Below, piece after piece: positions 34,269-42,763 of a stretch of 64,000 nucleotides of DNA. This DNA is from JBHGBM01 sp041946965. Lineage in GTDB: Bacteria; Acidobacteriota; Terriglobia; Bryobacterales; Bryobacteraceae. The notes below the pieces were generated by a model. The model was not told where the DNA came from, searched no databases, and saw nothing but the letters and a program-made list of their open reading frames with translations. The DNA lies in NCBI GenBank assembly GCA_041946965.1, contig JBHGBM010000014.1:55512-119511 (forward strand). Reading direction: 5' to 3'. The position numbers were made by a program, and so were the translations under genes. How positions within the stretch are numbered: the first letter of the stretch is position 1; each line of letters opens with the position of its first letter.

Positions 34269-34643
34269 ATGCCGCGCACGCTGCTGGTAGTGGAAGACGA
34301 GGAAACCTGCGCCGCCATGCTCGAGATCGCACTCGGCGAATTGCCCGGCGTGGCGGTGAAATGGCTGCGCACCGCGGAGGAAGCGCTGGTGCATCTCTCG
34401 CAGGAGGCGGTTTGCGCCCTGGTGACCGACTTGCACCTGCCCGAAATGGACGGCTTCAAACTGATCGAGCAGGTACGCCGGGAGCCGCTGCTGGCGGGCC
34501 TGCCGGTGATCGCGGTCAGCGGGGACTCCGATCCCCACACTCCCGCGCGCGTGCTCGCGCTCGGGGCTGATGCCTACTTCGTCAAGCCGTATTCACCCGC
34601 CGAGGTTCGCAGCAAAGTGGAGCAATTGATCCATGCCGTATAG
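34269..34643 (+). CDS. stand-alone receiver-domain protein (CheY-like)
   Basis: 124 aa consisting of one receiver domain and no output domain: VVEDEETCAAM acid pocket, D54 in LVTDLHLPEMDGF, Ser in IAVSGDSD, and the conserved Lys in FVKPYSPAEV. GAGGTG lies just before the ATG. Such proteins act through protein contact or as phosphate sinks or relays. It starts 7 bp after the OmpR-type regulator and its end overlaps the porin gene by 11 bp. It may compete for phosphoryl groups from the same kinase; this is inference. Confidence 0.9.
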   Translation: MPRTLLVVEDEETCAAMLEIALGELPGVAVKWLRTAEEALVHLSQEAVCALVTDLHLPEMDGFKLIEQVRREPLLAGLPVIAVSGDSDPHTPARVLALGADAYFVKPYSPAEVRSKVEQLIHAV

Positions 34644-35940
34644 ACCTCTTAAACTAGCCGGAATCCTGTTTCCGGCCATGCTGGCCGCGCAGAGCGGGCC
34701 GGACCTCCAGCAGATTGTGGAACGCCTGAACCGGCTGGAGCGGGAAAACAGCGAATTGCGCGAAGAGGTCCGCGCGCTGCGCCGCGAAGCGGCAGCCGCC
34801 CACCCGCGGGAGGAACGCCTGGAGGTGCAGGAGCGCCGCACTGAGGAACTCGCGCAGAGCAAAGTGGAGGCTGCCGAAAAGTTCCCCGTCACGCTCAGCG
34901 GAATGCTGCTATTCAACGCCTTCTGGAACGGCCGCTACGGCGGAGACGCGCAGTACCCGCTCACCGCCCAGGCCGCCGCAGGCCGCCGTTACGCCGGCGG
35001 AAGCCCGCGGCAGAGTATTGTCTCGCTGCGTTTCGATGGCCCGGCGGTCGCCGGCGGAGGCAAGGTGAGCGGTTCGCTCGATGCCGACTTCTTCGCCGGC
35101 TCCGCGCAATCCCTGAACCACCTGCTGCGCATCCGCACAGCGGCTGTACGCATCGACTGGGAGAATATCAGCTTCATTGCCGGGCAGGACAAGCCCATCA
35201 TTGCGCCGCGCAACCCGGAATCGCTCGCGCAGGTGGCCCTTTCCCCGCTCACGGCGGCGGGCAACCTGTGGCTCTGGCAGCCGCAGGCCAGCGTCGAGCG
35301 GCGTTTCGGTTTCGGGGAAAACGCCGGCCTCAAGGCCCGCGTCGGCGTATTTGAAACCGCCGAAGCGAGCGCTACCACCGCACAGGAGTACGCCGCGGCG
35401 CTTTCGCGCGGCCGCCCGAGCCTGGAAGGGCGCTTCGAATGGTGGAGCCGGTGGGGTGAGAACGCCCGCATCGAGATCGCGCCCGGGTTTCACGCGTCCA
35501 CAACGCGCCTGCCGGGCTACTCGCTTCCTTCGCGAGTGTATTCGGTGGATTGGCTGATCCGGCCGGCGCGTTACGCGGATTTCACCGGAACGTATTTCAC
35601 CGGCGAGAATGTGGCCGTGCTCGGGTCGCTCCGGCAGGGGATCGTGGCCGTGCGCGGAGATCCGCACCCCGTGCACGCCAACGGGGGATGGGGGCAACTC
35701 GGTCTGCATCCGGGGGAACGGCTCACCATCAACCTCTTTGCCGGCCAGCAGAACGACCGCGACTCGGACCTGCTGCCCGGGCTGGTGGGCCGCAACCTCG
35801 TTACGGGCGCCAACGGCATCTACCGGCTCGGCGCGAATGTTCAGGCGGCGCTCGAAGCTTCGCGCATCCGCACCGGATACCTCGGCCTCGGCAACCGCAC
35901 GGTGAATCATTATGACGTGGCTCTGGCGTACCTGTTCTAG
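34633..35940 (+). CDS. outer-membrane porin-like beta-barrel with N-terminal coiled coil
   Basis: 435 aa. Signal peptide (MPYRPLKLAGILFPAMLAAQ), a heptad coiled coil at ~24-60 (LNRLERENSELREEVRALRRE), then an amphipathic beta-barrel beginning PVTLSGMLLFNAFWN and ending NHYDVALAYLF with the terminal aromatic used by the BAM machinery. The layout resembles DcaP-type trimeric porins, whose coiled coil mediates trimer formation. Substrate unknown. It overlaps the receiver gene by 11 bp and the cupredoxin gene by 29 bp, implying coordinated synthesis with the signalling proteins. Confidence 0.8.
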   Translation: MPYRPLKLAGILFPAMLAAQSGPDLQQIVERLNRLERENSELREEVRALRREAAAAHPREERLEVQERRTEELAQSKVEAAEKFPVTLSGMLLFNAFWNGRYGGDAQYPLTAQAAAGRRYAGGSPRQSIVSLRFDGPAVAGGGKVSGSLDADFFAGSAQSLNHLLRIRTAAVRIDWENISFIAGQDKPIIAPRNPESLAQVALSPLTAAGNLWLWQPQASVERRFGFGENAGLKARVGVFETAEASATTAQEYAAALSRGRPSLEGRFEWWSRWGENARIEIAPGFHASTTRLPGYSLPSRVYSVDWLIRPARYADFTGTYFTGENVAVLGSLRQGIVAVRGDPHPVHANGGWGQLGLHPGERLTINLFAGQQNDRDSDLLPGLVGRNLVTGANGIYRLGANVQAALEASRIRTGYLGLGNRTVNHYDVALAYLF

Positions 35941-36601
35941 CGCCGCCTGCGTGCTTGCGCTGCAAGCCGGAACCGTGACCGGACGCGTGGAACTGCGCGA
36001 TTCCCGCGAGGCCGCCGTGCGCAAAAAGAGGGACTTCTCCGGCGTGGTGGTGTGGCTGCGGCCGGCGGCGGGGCAGGTGAACATCCCGCCGCAGCGGGCC
36101 GCCATGGTTCAGCGCAACAAGACCTTTCAGCCGCACGTGCTGGCCGTGACCGTGGGCAGCTCCGTGGAGTTTCCGAATTACGATCCCATCTTCCACAACG
36201 CGTTTTCCAACTACGACGGCCAGGTGTTCGACGTAGGCCTTTATCCGCCCGGCACGAGCCGCACGGTGCTGTTCCGGCGGCCCGGCGTGGTGCGGGTCTT
36301 CTGCAACATCCACTCGGCGATGAGCGCCATTATTGTGGTCTTGCAGACGCCGTACTTCGCGGTTACGGGCACGAGCGGCGCGTTCGAAATCAATGGCGTG
36401 CCGCCTGGCCCCTACAACCTCGGGGTGTTTCACGAGCGCGCGCTGCCGGCCGCGCTTACCAGCCTCGAACGCCGCGTCGAAGTGCCGCCGGGCGCGCTGG
36501 CCACCGGGCCGATCGTGATTTCCGAAGCGGGCTACCTGCCCATGCCCCACCGCAACAAGTACGGCCGGGACTATCCGGCCGAGCCGGCGTACGGGAAATG
36601 A
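35912..36601 (+). CDS. periplasmic cupredoxin-like protein with complete type-1 copper ligand set
   Basis: 229 aa, signal peptide to about residue 20. A plastocyanin-like domain carries H95 (PIFHNAFSN) and C131-x2-H134-x2-M137 (VFCNIHSAM), the His-Cys-His-Met set of type-1 copper sites. A carboxypeptidase-regulatory-like beta domain follows (TGTSGAFEINGVPPGPYNLG). Related proteins are often annotated as methylamine-utilisation-like. It probably carries electrons or senses copper or redox state in the periplasm. The start overlaps the porin 3' end by 29 bp, and its stop overlaps the kinase start (ATGA). It is an unusual partner for a two-component system. Confidence 0.82.
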   Translation: MTWLWRTCSSAACVLALQAGTVTGRVELRDSREAAVRKKRDFSGVVVWLRPAAGQVNIPPQRAAMVQRNKTFQPHVLAVTVGSSVEFPNYDPIFHNAFSNYDGQVFDVGLYPPGTSRTVLFRRPGVVRVFCNIHSAMSAIIVVLQTPYFAVTGTSGAFEINGVPPGPYNLGVFHERALPAALTSLERRVEVPPGALATGPIVISEAGYLPMPHRNKYGRDYPAEPAYGK

Positions 36602-38352
36602 GCATCCCCAGGCTCTTTGCCCGAATCTCGCTGTTCTGGAAGCTGCTGATCGCCACGTGCGCGGGCGTGACGCTGCTTTTTGCCGTCACGGGCTGGCTGG
36701 TGCTCGAGCATGCCGTGCACCTCACCTCCGGGACCATCAACGCCGAAGTGCGTACCAGCCTGCACGCATACGAGTCGTTGTGGCGCGCGCGGGCCGAGCG
36801 GCTCTCCGCGATCAGCCTGGTGCTGAGCCGCATGTCGGACGTGCGCGCCGCGTTCGGCACGCGCGACCCGGCCACCATACGGGACGTGGCCGGCGAGATC
36901 TGGGGGCCCGTGTCGCGCGAGGGCAGCCTCTTCATGGTGACCGGCCCCGATGGCGCCGTGATTGCTTCACTGGGCGCGGACATACGCGACGTGGCCGCCG
37001 TCCGCGCCGCCGCGCACCGCTTTCCGGCACAGTCTTCGGGCTTCATGATGGAGGGCGGCCGCCTGTACCACATCGCCATCACGCCCGTGTACGTGGACGC
37101 AAGCGGCGGTCCGGCGCTGCTCAACGTCCTGGTGGCGGGATACGCCGTGGACGAAGGCGTGGCGGGCGCGCTCAGGAATGCCACCGGCGGCAGCGACTTC
37201 ATCTTTCTGGCGAACGGGCGCGTGGCCGCATCCAGCACGCAAACCCAGACGTCCGGGGCCCGCTCCGAGCTCTCCACTCCGCTGCTCGACGTGGAAGGCA
37301 AGCCCGTGGGCGAGCTGCGCATTCGGCGCGGATCGGACGCCGCGCGCCGGCAGATGGCCACCTTGCGCCGCAACCTGGTGTTCGTCTGGGCTGCCGCGGT
37401 CGCGGCCAGCCTGCTGCTTACGTGGCTGCTCGCGCGCCTGGTGCTGCGCCCCGTGCGGGAACTGGACCGCGCCGCCGCCGAAATTGCGCGCGGCAATTAC
37501 GGCTCGCGCGTGGAAGTCGCCGGCGAAGATGAACTGGCCCGCCTGGCCCGCAGTTTCAACGCCATGAGCGGTGCCATCCAAAAAGCCCGCGAGGAACTCA
37601 TCCGTCAGGAGCGCATCGCCACCATCGGGCGCCTTTCCACCTCGCTGGTGCACGACCTCCGCAATCCGCTCGCGGCCATCTACGGAGGCGCCGAAATGCT
37701 GGTGGACGGCGATCTGGCCGCCGATCAGGTGAAGCGCCTGGCGCGCAACATCTACAAGTCCTCGCGGCACGTGCAAGAACTCTTGCAGGAACTGGTGGAC
37801 GCGAGCCGCAGCCGCGCGGGATCCGCGGAACCGTGCTCCCTTGCCGCCATCGTGCGCGACGCGTGTGAACTGCATGCCTCGGCCGCGGAGGCGCAGCGCG
37901 TCGCCATCGTTATCGCCGTGCCGGCGGATCTGGAAGCGCGGGTCGAGCGTTCGCGCATGGAGCGCGTGTTCGTCAACCTGGTGAGCAACGCTCTGGAAGC
38001 CATGCCCCGTGGTGGACAGTTGACCATCACCGCGGTGCGGGAACCGGAAGCGGTGGTGATCCGGGTCGAGGACACCGGCAACGGCGTGCCCGCCGAGATC
38101 GCCCCGCGGCTGTTCCAACCGTTCGTCACCGCGGGCAAGAAGAACGGGCTCGGCCTGGGGCTGGCGTTCGCGCGCCAGACCATGCTCGATCACGGAGGCG
38201 ACCTGTGGCTCGACTCCCGGCCGGGCGAGGGCGCCCGTTTCTGCCTGCGCCTGCCGGTTTTACCAACCTTTCACAATCCTCCTACGACTCCCGCGGGCGA
38301 GGCGGCGCACCATGGAGACGTATGGCGCAGGCAAACACCAAATGGAAACTAA
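36598..38352 (+). CDS. membrane sensor histidine kinase with extracytoplasmic Cache-like domain and HAMP
   Basis: 584 aa. TM1 ~13-36, a ~220-residue periplasmic sensor of Cache-like pattern (SLFMVTGPDGAVIASLGADIRDV), TM2 ~260-280, HAMP (RPVRELDRAAAEIARGNYGSR), HisKA with H352 in SLVHDLRNPLAAIYGG, and HATPase with N box (NLVSNALEAMPRGG), G1 box (VEDTGNGVP) and G2 box (KKNGLGLGLAFARQ). The start ATG overlaps the cupredoxin stop. It is the likely partner of the regulator at 33587 and perhaps also of the lone receiver. The ligand is unknown; the neighbouring cupredoxin and haem protein suggest a redox or metal cue. Confidence 0.9.
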   Translation: MSIPRLFARISLFWKLLIATCAGVTLLFAVTGWLVLEHAVHLTSGTINAEVRTSLHAYESLWRARAERLSAISLVLSRMSDVRAAFGTRDPATIRDVAGEIWGPVSREGSLFMVTGPDGAVIASLGADIRDVAAVRAAAHRFPAQSSGFMMEGGRLYHIAITPVYVDASGGPALLNVLVAGYAVDEGVAGALRNATGGSDFIFLANGRVAASSTQTQTSGARSELSTPLLDVEGKPVGELRIRRGSDAARRQMATLRRNLVFVWAAAVAASLLLTWLLARLVLRPVRELDRAAAEIARGNYGSRVEVAGEDELARLARSFNAMSGAIQKAREELIRQERIATIGRLSTSLVHDLRNPLAAIYGGAEMLVDGDLAADQVKRLARNIYKSSRHVQELLQELVDASRSRAGSAEPCSLAAIVRDACELHASAAEAQRVAIVIAVPADLEARVERSRMERVFVNLVSNALEAMPRGGQLTITAVREPEAVVIRVEDTGNGVPAEIAPRLFQPFVTAGKKNGLGLGLAFARQTMLDHGGDLWLDSRPGEGARFCLRLPVLPTFHNPPTTPAGEAAHHGDVWRRQTPNGN

Positions 38353-38813
38353 CGCTGACGTGCGCGCCGCTGCTGTTCGCCGCCCTTCAGTTCCTTCCGG
38401 CTCCGTCGATGGTGAACCCGCCGGGGAATCCGGCCGGCGCCCTCGGTGCACACCTTCCCGTTCCCCCGCACGTTGCGCGCATTCTCGACCGTTCGTGTAT
38501 GGACTGCCACGGCAACCGTACGCGGTGGCCCTGGTACAGCCGTGTGGCGCCAGCTTCCTGGGTAGTGGCGTCCGATGTGAACAACGCGCGCGCCGTGCTG
38601 AACTTTTCCGAATGGGATCCCGACCTGGGCCCCGGCCTGCTTGCGGCTGCGTGCGTCGCCGTACAGTCGGGTAACATGCCCAAGCAGGCGTACGTGCTGT
38701 TGCACCCCGAGGCGCGCCTGTCGCCGGAAGACAGGCGGCAGTTCTGCGCCTGGACGAAGACGGTGGTTCGCCCGCTGGTGCAGGCCGCCGGCGCGAATAC
38801 CGGGGCTGAGTAA
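38322..38813 (+). CDS. haem-binding domain protein (Haem_bd type, CxxCH)
   Basis: 163 aa. An N-terminal hydrophobic segment (~10-27) acts as signal or anchor, then C59-MD-C62-H63 within RILDRSCMDCHGNRTRWPWY and VASDVNNARAVLNFSEW, the Haem_bd family pattern. GGAG lies five bases before the ATG at 38322. The gene begins inside the last 31 bp of the kinase gene. It is probably a periplasmic or membrane-tethered c-type haem protein. Its coupling to a sensor kinase and cupredoxin suggests a redox-linked signalling or electron-transfer role. Confidence 0.82.
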   Translation: MAQANTKWKLTLTCAPLLFAALQFLPAPSMVNPPGNPAGALGAHLPVPPHVARILDRSCMDCHGNRTRWPWYSRVAPASWVVASDVNNARAVLNFSEWDPDLGPGLLAAACVAVQSGNMPKQAYVLLHPEARLSPEDRRQFCAWTKTVVRPLVQAAGANTGAE

Positions 38814-38824
38814 CGTCTCCGCTT

Positions 38825-40078
38825 TTGGAACAAGGCGCCGGTGGTATACTCGCCACTGGCCGTCAAGGCCAAATCGGATACACAAAGGGGGTACTCACCC
38901 TGGCCACCGTTTTGCGCGACACAGAAAGCCGGGCGCGCTACAGCGTTGACGGCATCGTGCCGGACGCCGTGGCGCTGCCCGTGAATGAAGCGGAGGTGGC
39001 GGCCCTGCTCAAGGACGCCGCCGCGAGCGGGGAAGTCGTAGTCCCCTGGGGCGCCGGAACAAAACAGGACCTGGGGCATCCGCTCGATCGCGCCGGGCTG
39101 GTCCTGTCGCTCGAGCGGCTGAACCGCGTTGTCGACTACGTCCCCGCCGACATGACCATCACCGTCGAAGCCGGCATGGTGCTGGCTTGTCTCCAGGCGC
39201 TTACGGCGCCCAACGGCCAGTGTGTCGGCCTTGATCCGCCGCGCGCGGACCGCGCCACCATGGGCGGCATCGTAGCAGCCGCCAGTCATGGCCCGCGCCG
39301 CGCAGCTTACGGCGGCGTGCGCGACCTGCTGTTGGGCGTCCGCGTCGCGCTGGCCGACGGGCGCGTGATCAAGTGCGGCGGCAAGGTTGTCAAGAACGTT
39401 GCCGGTTACGATATGACGCGCCTGGTGGCCGGCTCGCTGGGCACTTTGGGGGTGATCACCGAGGTATCGCTCAGGCTCCGGCCCTTGCCCGCGGACCGCC
39501 GGACGCTGCTGTTTGCCTTCCCGGACATGGAGGGCGCGCTGGCCGCCGCCGAACGGACCCTCAGGTCGGAACTGCTGCCGGCCGCGGTCACGCTGCTTTC
39601 GCCGCCGGCCGCGCGGCGCCTGGAAGTCCCTGGAGAATGGCCGCTGGCCGTCGCGCTGGAGGAAAGCGCGGAAAACAACCGGTACCAGGTCGAGCGCCTT
39701 ACCGCGATGTTCGGCGGCGCCGCGGAGGCCGGCGCTTCCTTCTGGGATCGCGTGACGAACTACATGGACTGCTTCGCGGCCCGTTGCCGGTATCGCGTCA
39801 GCACGGTGATCGGAGACTTGGGGAATCCGTTGCGCGCCGCGGGTTCCCTGGAGAGCGTCGTCCACGTGGCAGCCGGCACGGTGATGCTATACGGCTACGA
39901 TGATGACGGTCCGCCGGCCGGCGTGAATGCGGTTCTCGAATCCGGGCCGCCGGCCCTCAGGAAGCGCGTGGACGTGTGGGGCCCGCCGCGGCCCGAATGG
40001 GAGCTTTCCCGGCGCATCAAACAGGCGCTCGATCCCGGCCGCGTTCTAAACCGCGGCCGCTTCGTGGGAGGGATCTGA
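38825..40078 (+). CDS. glcE: glycolate oxidase FAD-binding subunit GlcE
   Basis: Up to 417 aa. PCMH-type FAD-binding domain: VVVPWGAGTKQDLGHPLDRAG, ADMTITVEAGMVLACLQ, GGIVAAASHGPRRAAYGGVRD and VVKNVAGYDMTRLVAGSLGTLGVITEV, all typical of GlcE. It forms the glycolate oxidase complex with GlcD and GlcF, passing electrons from glycolate oxidation to the respiratory chain. The start is uncertain: TTG 38825 has no ribosome-binding site, whereas CTG 38900 lies eight bases after AAAGGGGG, and TTG 38912 is another option. The mature protein is probably ~390 aa. GlcF starts 2 bp after its stop. Confidence 0.88.
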   Translation: MEQGAGGILATGRQGQIGYTKGVLTLATVLRDTESRARYSVDGIVPDAVALPVNEAEVAALLKDAAASGEVVVPWGAGTKQDLGHPLDRAGLVLSLERLNRVVDYVPADMTITVEAGMVLACLQALTAPNGQCVGLDPPRADRATMGGIVAAASHGPRRAAYGGVRDLLLGVRVALADGRVIKCGGKVVKNVAGYDMTRLVAGSLGTLGVITEVSLRLRPLPADRRTLLFAFPDMEGALAAAERTLRSELLPAAVTLLSPPAARRLEVPGEWPLAVALEESAENNRYQVERLTAMFGGAAEAGASFWDRVTNYMDCFAARCRYRVSTVIGDLGNPLRAAGSLESVVHVAAGTVMLYGYDDDGPPAGVNAVLESGPPALRKRVDVWGPPRPEWELSRRIKQALDPGRVLNRGRFVGGI

Positions 40079-40080
40079 CC

Positions 40081-41361
40081 ATGCTCGCCCTTAGCCCTTC
40101 CTCGCGCGCCACGCTGGATCTGTGCGTACATTGTGGCTTCTGCCTGGCGGTGTGCCCGACCTATGACCAGCTCGGGATCGAGGACGACTCGCCCCGCGGG
40201 CGCCTGCACCTGATCCGCAACCTCGCCGACGGGCGCATGGAGGTGAGCCGGAAAGTCCTGGAGCACCTCGATCTCTGCCTGGACTGCCGGGCGTGCGAGC
40301 CCGCCTGTCCGGCAGGCGTAAAGTACGGCGCCGTCATCGAAGACGCCCGCGGCCGGATGGAATCGCAAAGGCCGCGCCCCTTTGTGGCGACCCAGGTCAG
40401 GAACTTCTTCCTGCGCACGGTTTTTCCGCGCCCGGCGGTTCTGCGCGGCCTGGCCCGCGGCCTGCGGCTCTCTCAACGTCTCCGGTTGGACTGGGCGGCG
40501 AGCAAGGTTGGGGTGCTGAACAGCCGCATGGCGGTGATGGCCGAGACCGCCCGCGTGCCCCGCCAGTTCGCCAGCGACGTGCTGCCGGAATTCATTCCGG
40601 CAAGGGACGGCCGGCGCTTCCGCGTCGCGTTCCTACAGGGCTGCGTCACCGACGTCCTGTTCGGTCCCACCAACGTGGCCACCATCGCGGTGCTGTCCGC
40701 GAACGGCTGCGAGGTGATCATCCCTCGCGGCCAGTGTTGCTGCGGAGGGTTGGCGTTCCACTTCGGGGACCTGGAACAGGCACGGCGCCAGGCGCGCCGG
40801 AACATCGATGCGTTCCTGAACACGCGGGCCGAGTTCTTCATCACCAACGCCGCCGGCTGCGGCTCCACCCTGAAGGAGTACCGCCACCTGTTCGCGGAGG
40901 ACCCGGTCTACGCCGAAAAGGCGAAGCAGTTCTCGGCTAAAGTCCGCGATGTGTCCGAGTTCCTGGCTGCCATCGATCTGCGCCCTCCCGCCGTGAGAGT
41001 TCCGCTCAAGGTCGCCTATCACGACGCCTGCCACCTGGCGCACGGGCAGGGCATCCGGATGCAGCCGCGCAAGCTGCTTGGAATGATTCCGGGACTCGAG
41101 CTGGTTCCGCTCAAAGAATCGGACACCTGCTGCGGCTCGGCCGGCATCTATAACCTTGTGCAGCCCGAAATGGCCGGCGCGCTGCTCGAGCGAAAGATGA
41201 AGAACATCGCCGCCACCGGCGCCCAGGTCGTGGCCACCGCCAACGCCGGCTGCATGATGCAGCTTCGCCTGGGGGTGAAGCAATACGGCCCGCCGGTGGA
41301 GGTGGTGCACGTCCTGGATCTGCTGGCCAGGGCTTATGGGGAGGACGGACACCGTGAATGA
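40081..41361 (+). CDS. glcF: glycolate oxidase iron-sulfur subunit GlcF
   Basis: 426 aa from ATG 40081. Two [4Fe-4S] ferredoxin motifs: CVHCGFCLAVCP (C15, C18, C21, C25) and CLDCRACEPACP (C66, C69, C72, C76). Two CCG domains follow: RGQCCCGGLAFHFGD, and YHDACHLAHGQ with SDTCCGSAG, which bind the noncubane cluster or quinone-linked site in this family. It transfers electrons from GlcD/GlcE to membrane quinones. The 3' end overlaps the preferred glcD start by 8 bp. Confidence 0.92.
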   Translation: MLALSPSSRATLDLCVHCGFCLAVCPTYDQLGIEDDSPRGRLHLIRNLADGRMEVSRKVLEHLDLCLDCRACEPACPAGVKYGAVIEDARGRMESQRPRPFVATQVRNFFLRTVFPRPAVLRGLARGLRLSQRLRLDWAASKVGVLNSRMAVMAETARVPRQFASDVLPEFIPARDGRRFRVAFLQGCVTDVLFGPTNVATIAVLSANGCEVIIPRGQCCCGGLAFHFGDLEQARRQARRNIDAFLNTRAEFFITNAAGCGSTLKEYRHLFAEDPVYAEKAKQFSAKVRDVSEFLAAIDLRPPAVRVPLKVAYHDACHLAHGQGIRMQPRKLLGMIPGLELVPLKESDTCCGSAGIYNLVQPEMAGALLERKMKNIAATGAQVVATANAGCMMQLRLGVKQYGPPVEVVHVLDLLARAYGEDGHRE

Positions 41362-42733
41362 CGCGATCCTGATCGACAAGCTGCGCGCGATTGCCGGCGA
41401 AAGGTTCGTTCTCACCGACGATTCCGAGCTGCGGGCCTACGAGTGCGACGGCAACACCATCTTCAAGAAGACCCCGCGGGTAGTGGTTCTGCCCGCGAAC
41501 ACCGCGCAAGTGGCGGAGATCGTTCGCTTCCTGGCGGCGAACAACATCCCGTTCATTCCGCGAGGCGCGGGCACGGGACTCTCCAGCGGCATCGTGCCTC
41601 AGAACGGCGAGGTCATGATCGGCCTGAGCCGGCTGAACCGGCTGCTGGAACTGGACCTGCGCAACCACCGCGCCGTGGTCGAGGCCGGCTATCCGAACCT
41701 GAAGATTACCCAGGCGGCGCAGGAGGAAGGCTTCTACTACGCGCCCGATCCTTCGAGCCAGCCGGTTTCCACCATAGGAGGCAACGTCGCGGAGAACGCC
41801 GGCGGTGCGCACTGCCTGAAGTATGGCGTGACGTCCAATCACGTGCTCGGATTGACGGTGGTGGCGCCGGATGGCGAGATCGTCCGGCTGGGCGGGAAAT
41901 CCTTCGATACGCCGGGCTACGACCTGGTCGGGCTGATGGTCGGTTCGGAAGGCACCATGGGCATCGTCACCGAAGTGACGGTCCGGCTGCTGCGCAGGCC
42001 GCAGGGTTTCAAGACCGTGATGGCGCTGTTCGATTCCATCGGGCAGGCTTCCGACGCGGTCTCCGGCGTGATCGCCGCCGGCATCCTCCCCGGGGCGCTC
42101 GAGATCATGGACCGCAACGCCATCATCGCGGTGGAGCGCGGCCCGCTGCGCGTCGGTTATCCCGAAGGGCAGGAGGCGGTGCTGCTGATCGATGTGGATG
42201 GCCTGAGCGCCGGCCTGGACGCGCAGGTCGAGGCCATCGTAAGGATCTGCCGGGACGCCGGCTGCACCGAGGTACGCCCCGCAAAGACCCCCGAAGAACG
42301 CCTGAAGTGGTGGACCAACCGCAAGGGCGCGTTCGGCGCCGCCGGCAACCTGGCGCCGAACTACGTAGTGCAGGACGGCGTGATTCCCCGCTCGAAATTG
42401 ACCGAGGTTCTGGCGGCGGTCGCCGAAGTGGGGCGCAAGTACGATCTCACAATCGCCAACGTTTTCCACGCCGGCGATGGGAACCTGCACCCGTTGATCT
42501 GTTACGACGAAAAGCAGCCGGGCGCCACGGATAAGGCGCTCAAGGCCGGCTCGGAAATTCTGGCGGCCTGCGTGACGGCCGGCGGCGCCATCTCCGGAGA
42601 GCACGGCATCGGAATCGAAAAGAAAGCCGACATGAACGTCGCCTTCACGCGCGATGACATCGCGGCGCAGAAGGCCGTCCACGACGCGCTTGACCCTCGC
42701 GGCCTCTGCAACCCCGGCAAGATTTTTCCGTAG
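41354..42733 (+). CDS. glcD: glycolate oxidase catalytic FAD subunit GlcD
   Basis: 459 aa from GTG 41354, chosen because GGGGAGGA (41338-41345) sits eight bases before it; ATG 41336 is the alternative. FAD_binding_4: VVVLPANTAQVAEIV, PRGAGTGLSSG, SQPVSTIGGNVAENAGG and GLMVGSEGTMGIVTEVTVR. The C-terminal FAD-linked oxidase domain includes ANVFHAGDGNLHPLI and ISGEHGIGIEKK. It oxidises glycolate or related 2-hydroxy acids to the keto acid. Gene order here is E-F-D rather than the common D-E-F. The operon faces the NtrC gene, leaving only 30 bp between. Confidence 0.92.
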   Translation: MNDAILIDKLRAIAGERFVLTDDSELRAYECDGNTIFKKTPRVVVLPANTAQVAEIVRFLAANNIPFIPRGAGTGLSSGIVPQNGEVMIGLSRLNRLLELDLRNHRAVVEAGYPNLKITQAAQEEGFYYAPDPSSQPVSTIGGNVAENAGGAHCLKYGVTSNHVLGLTVVAPDGEIVRLGGKSFDTPGYDLVGLMVGSEGTMGIVTEVTVRLLRRPQGFKTVMALFDSIGQASDAVSGVIAAGILPGALEIMDRNAIIAVERGPLRVGYPEGQEAVLLIDVDGLSAGLDAQVEAIVRICRDAGCTEVRPAKTPEERLKWWTNRKGAFGAAGNLAPNYVVQDGVIPRSKLTEVLAAVAEVGRKYDLTIANVFHAGDGNLHPLICYDEKQPGATDKALKAGSEILAACVTAGGAISGEHGIGIEKKADMNVAFTRDDIAAQKAVHDALDPRGLCNPGKIFP

Positions 42734-42763
42734 AGACGGTTGCCGGTGGAACTTCGGTTTCGT

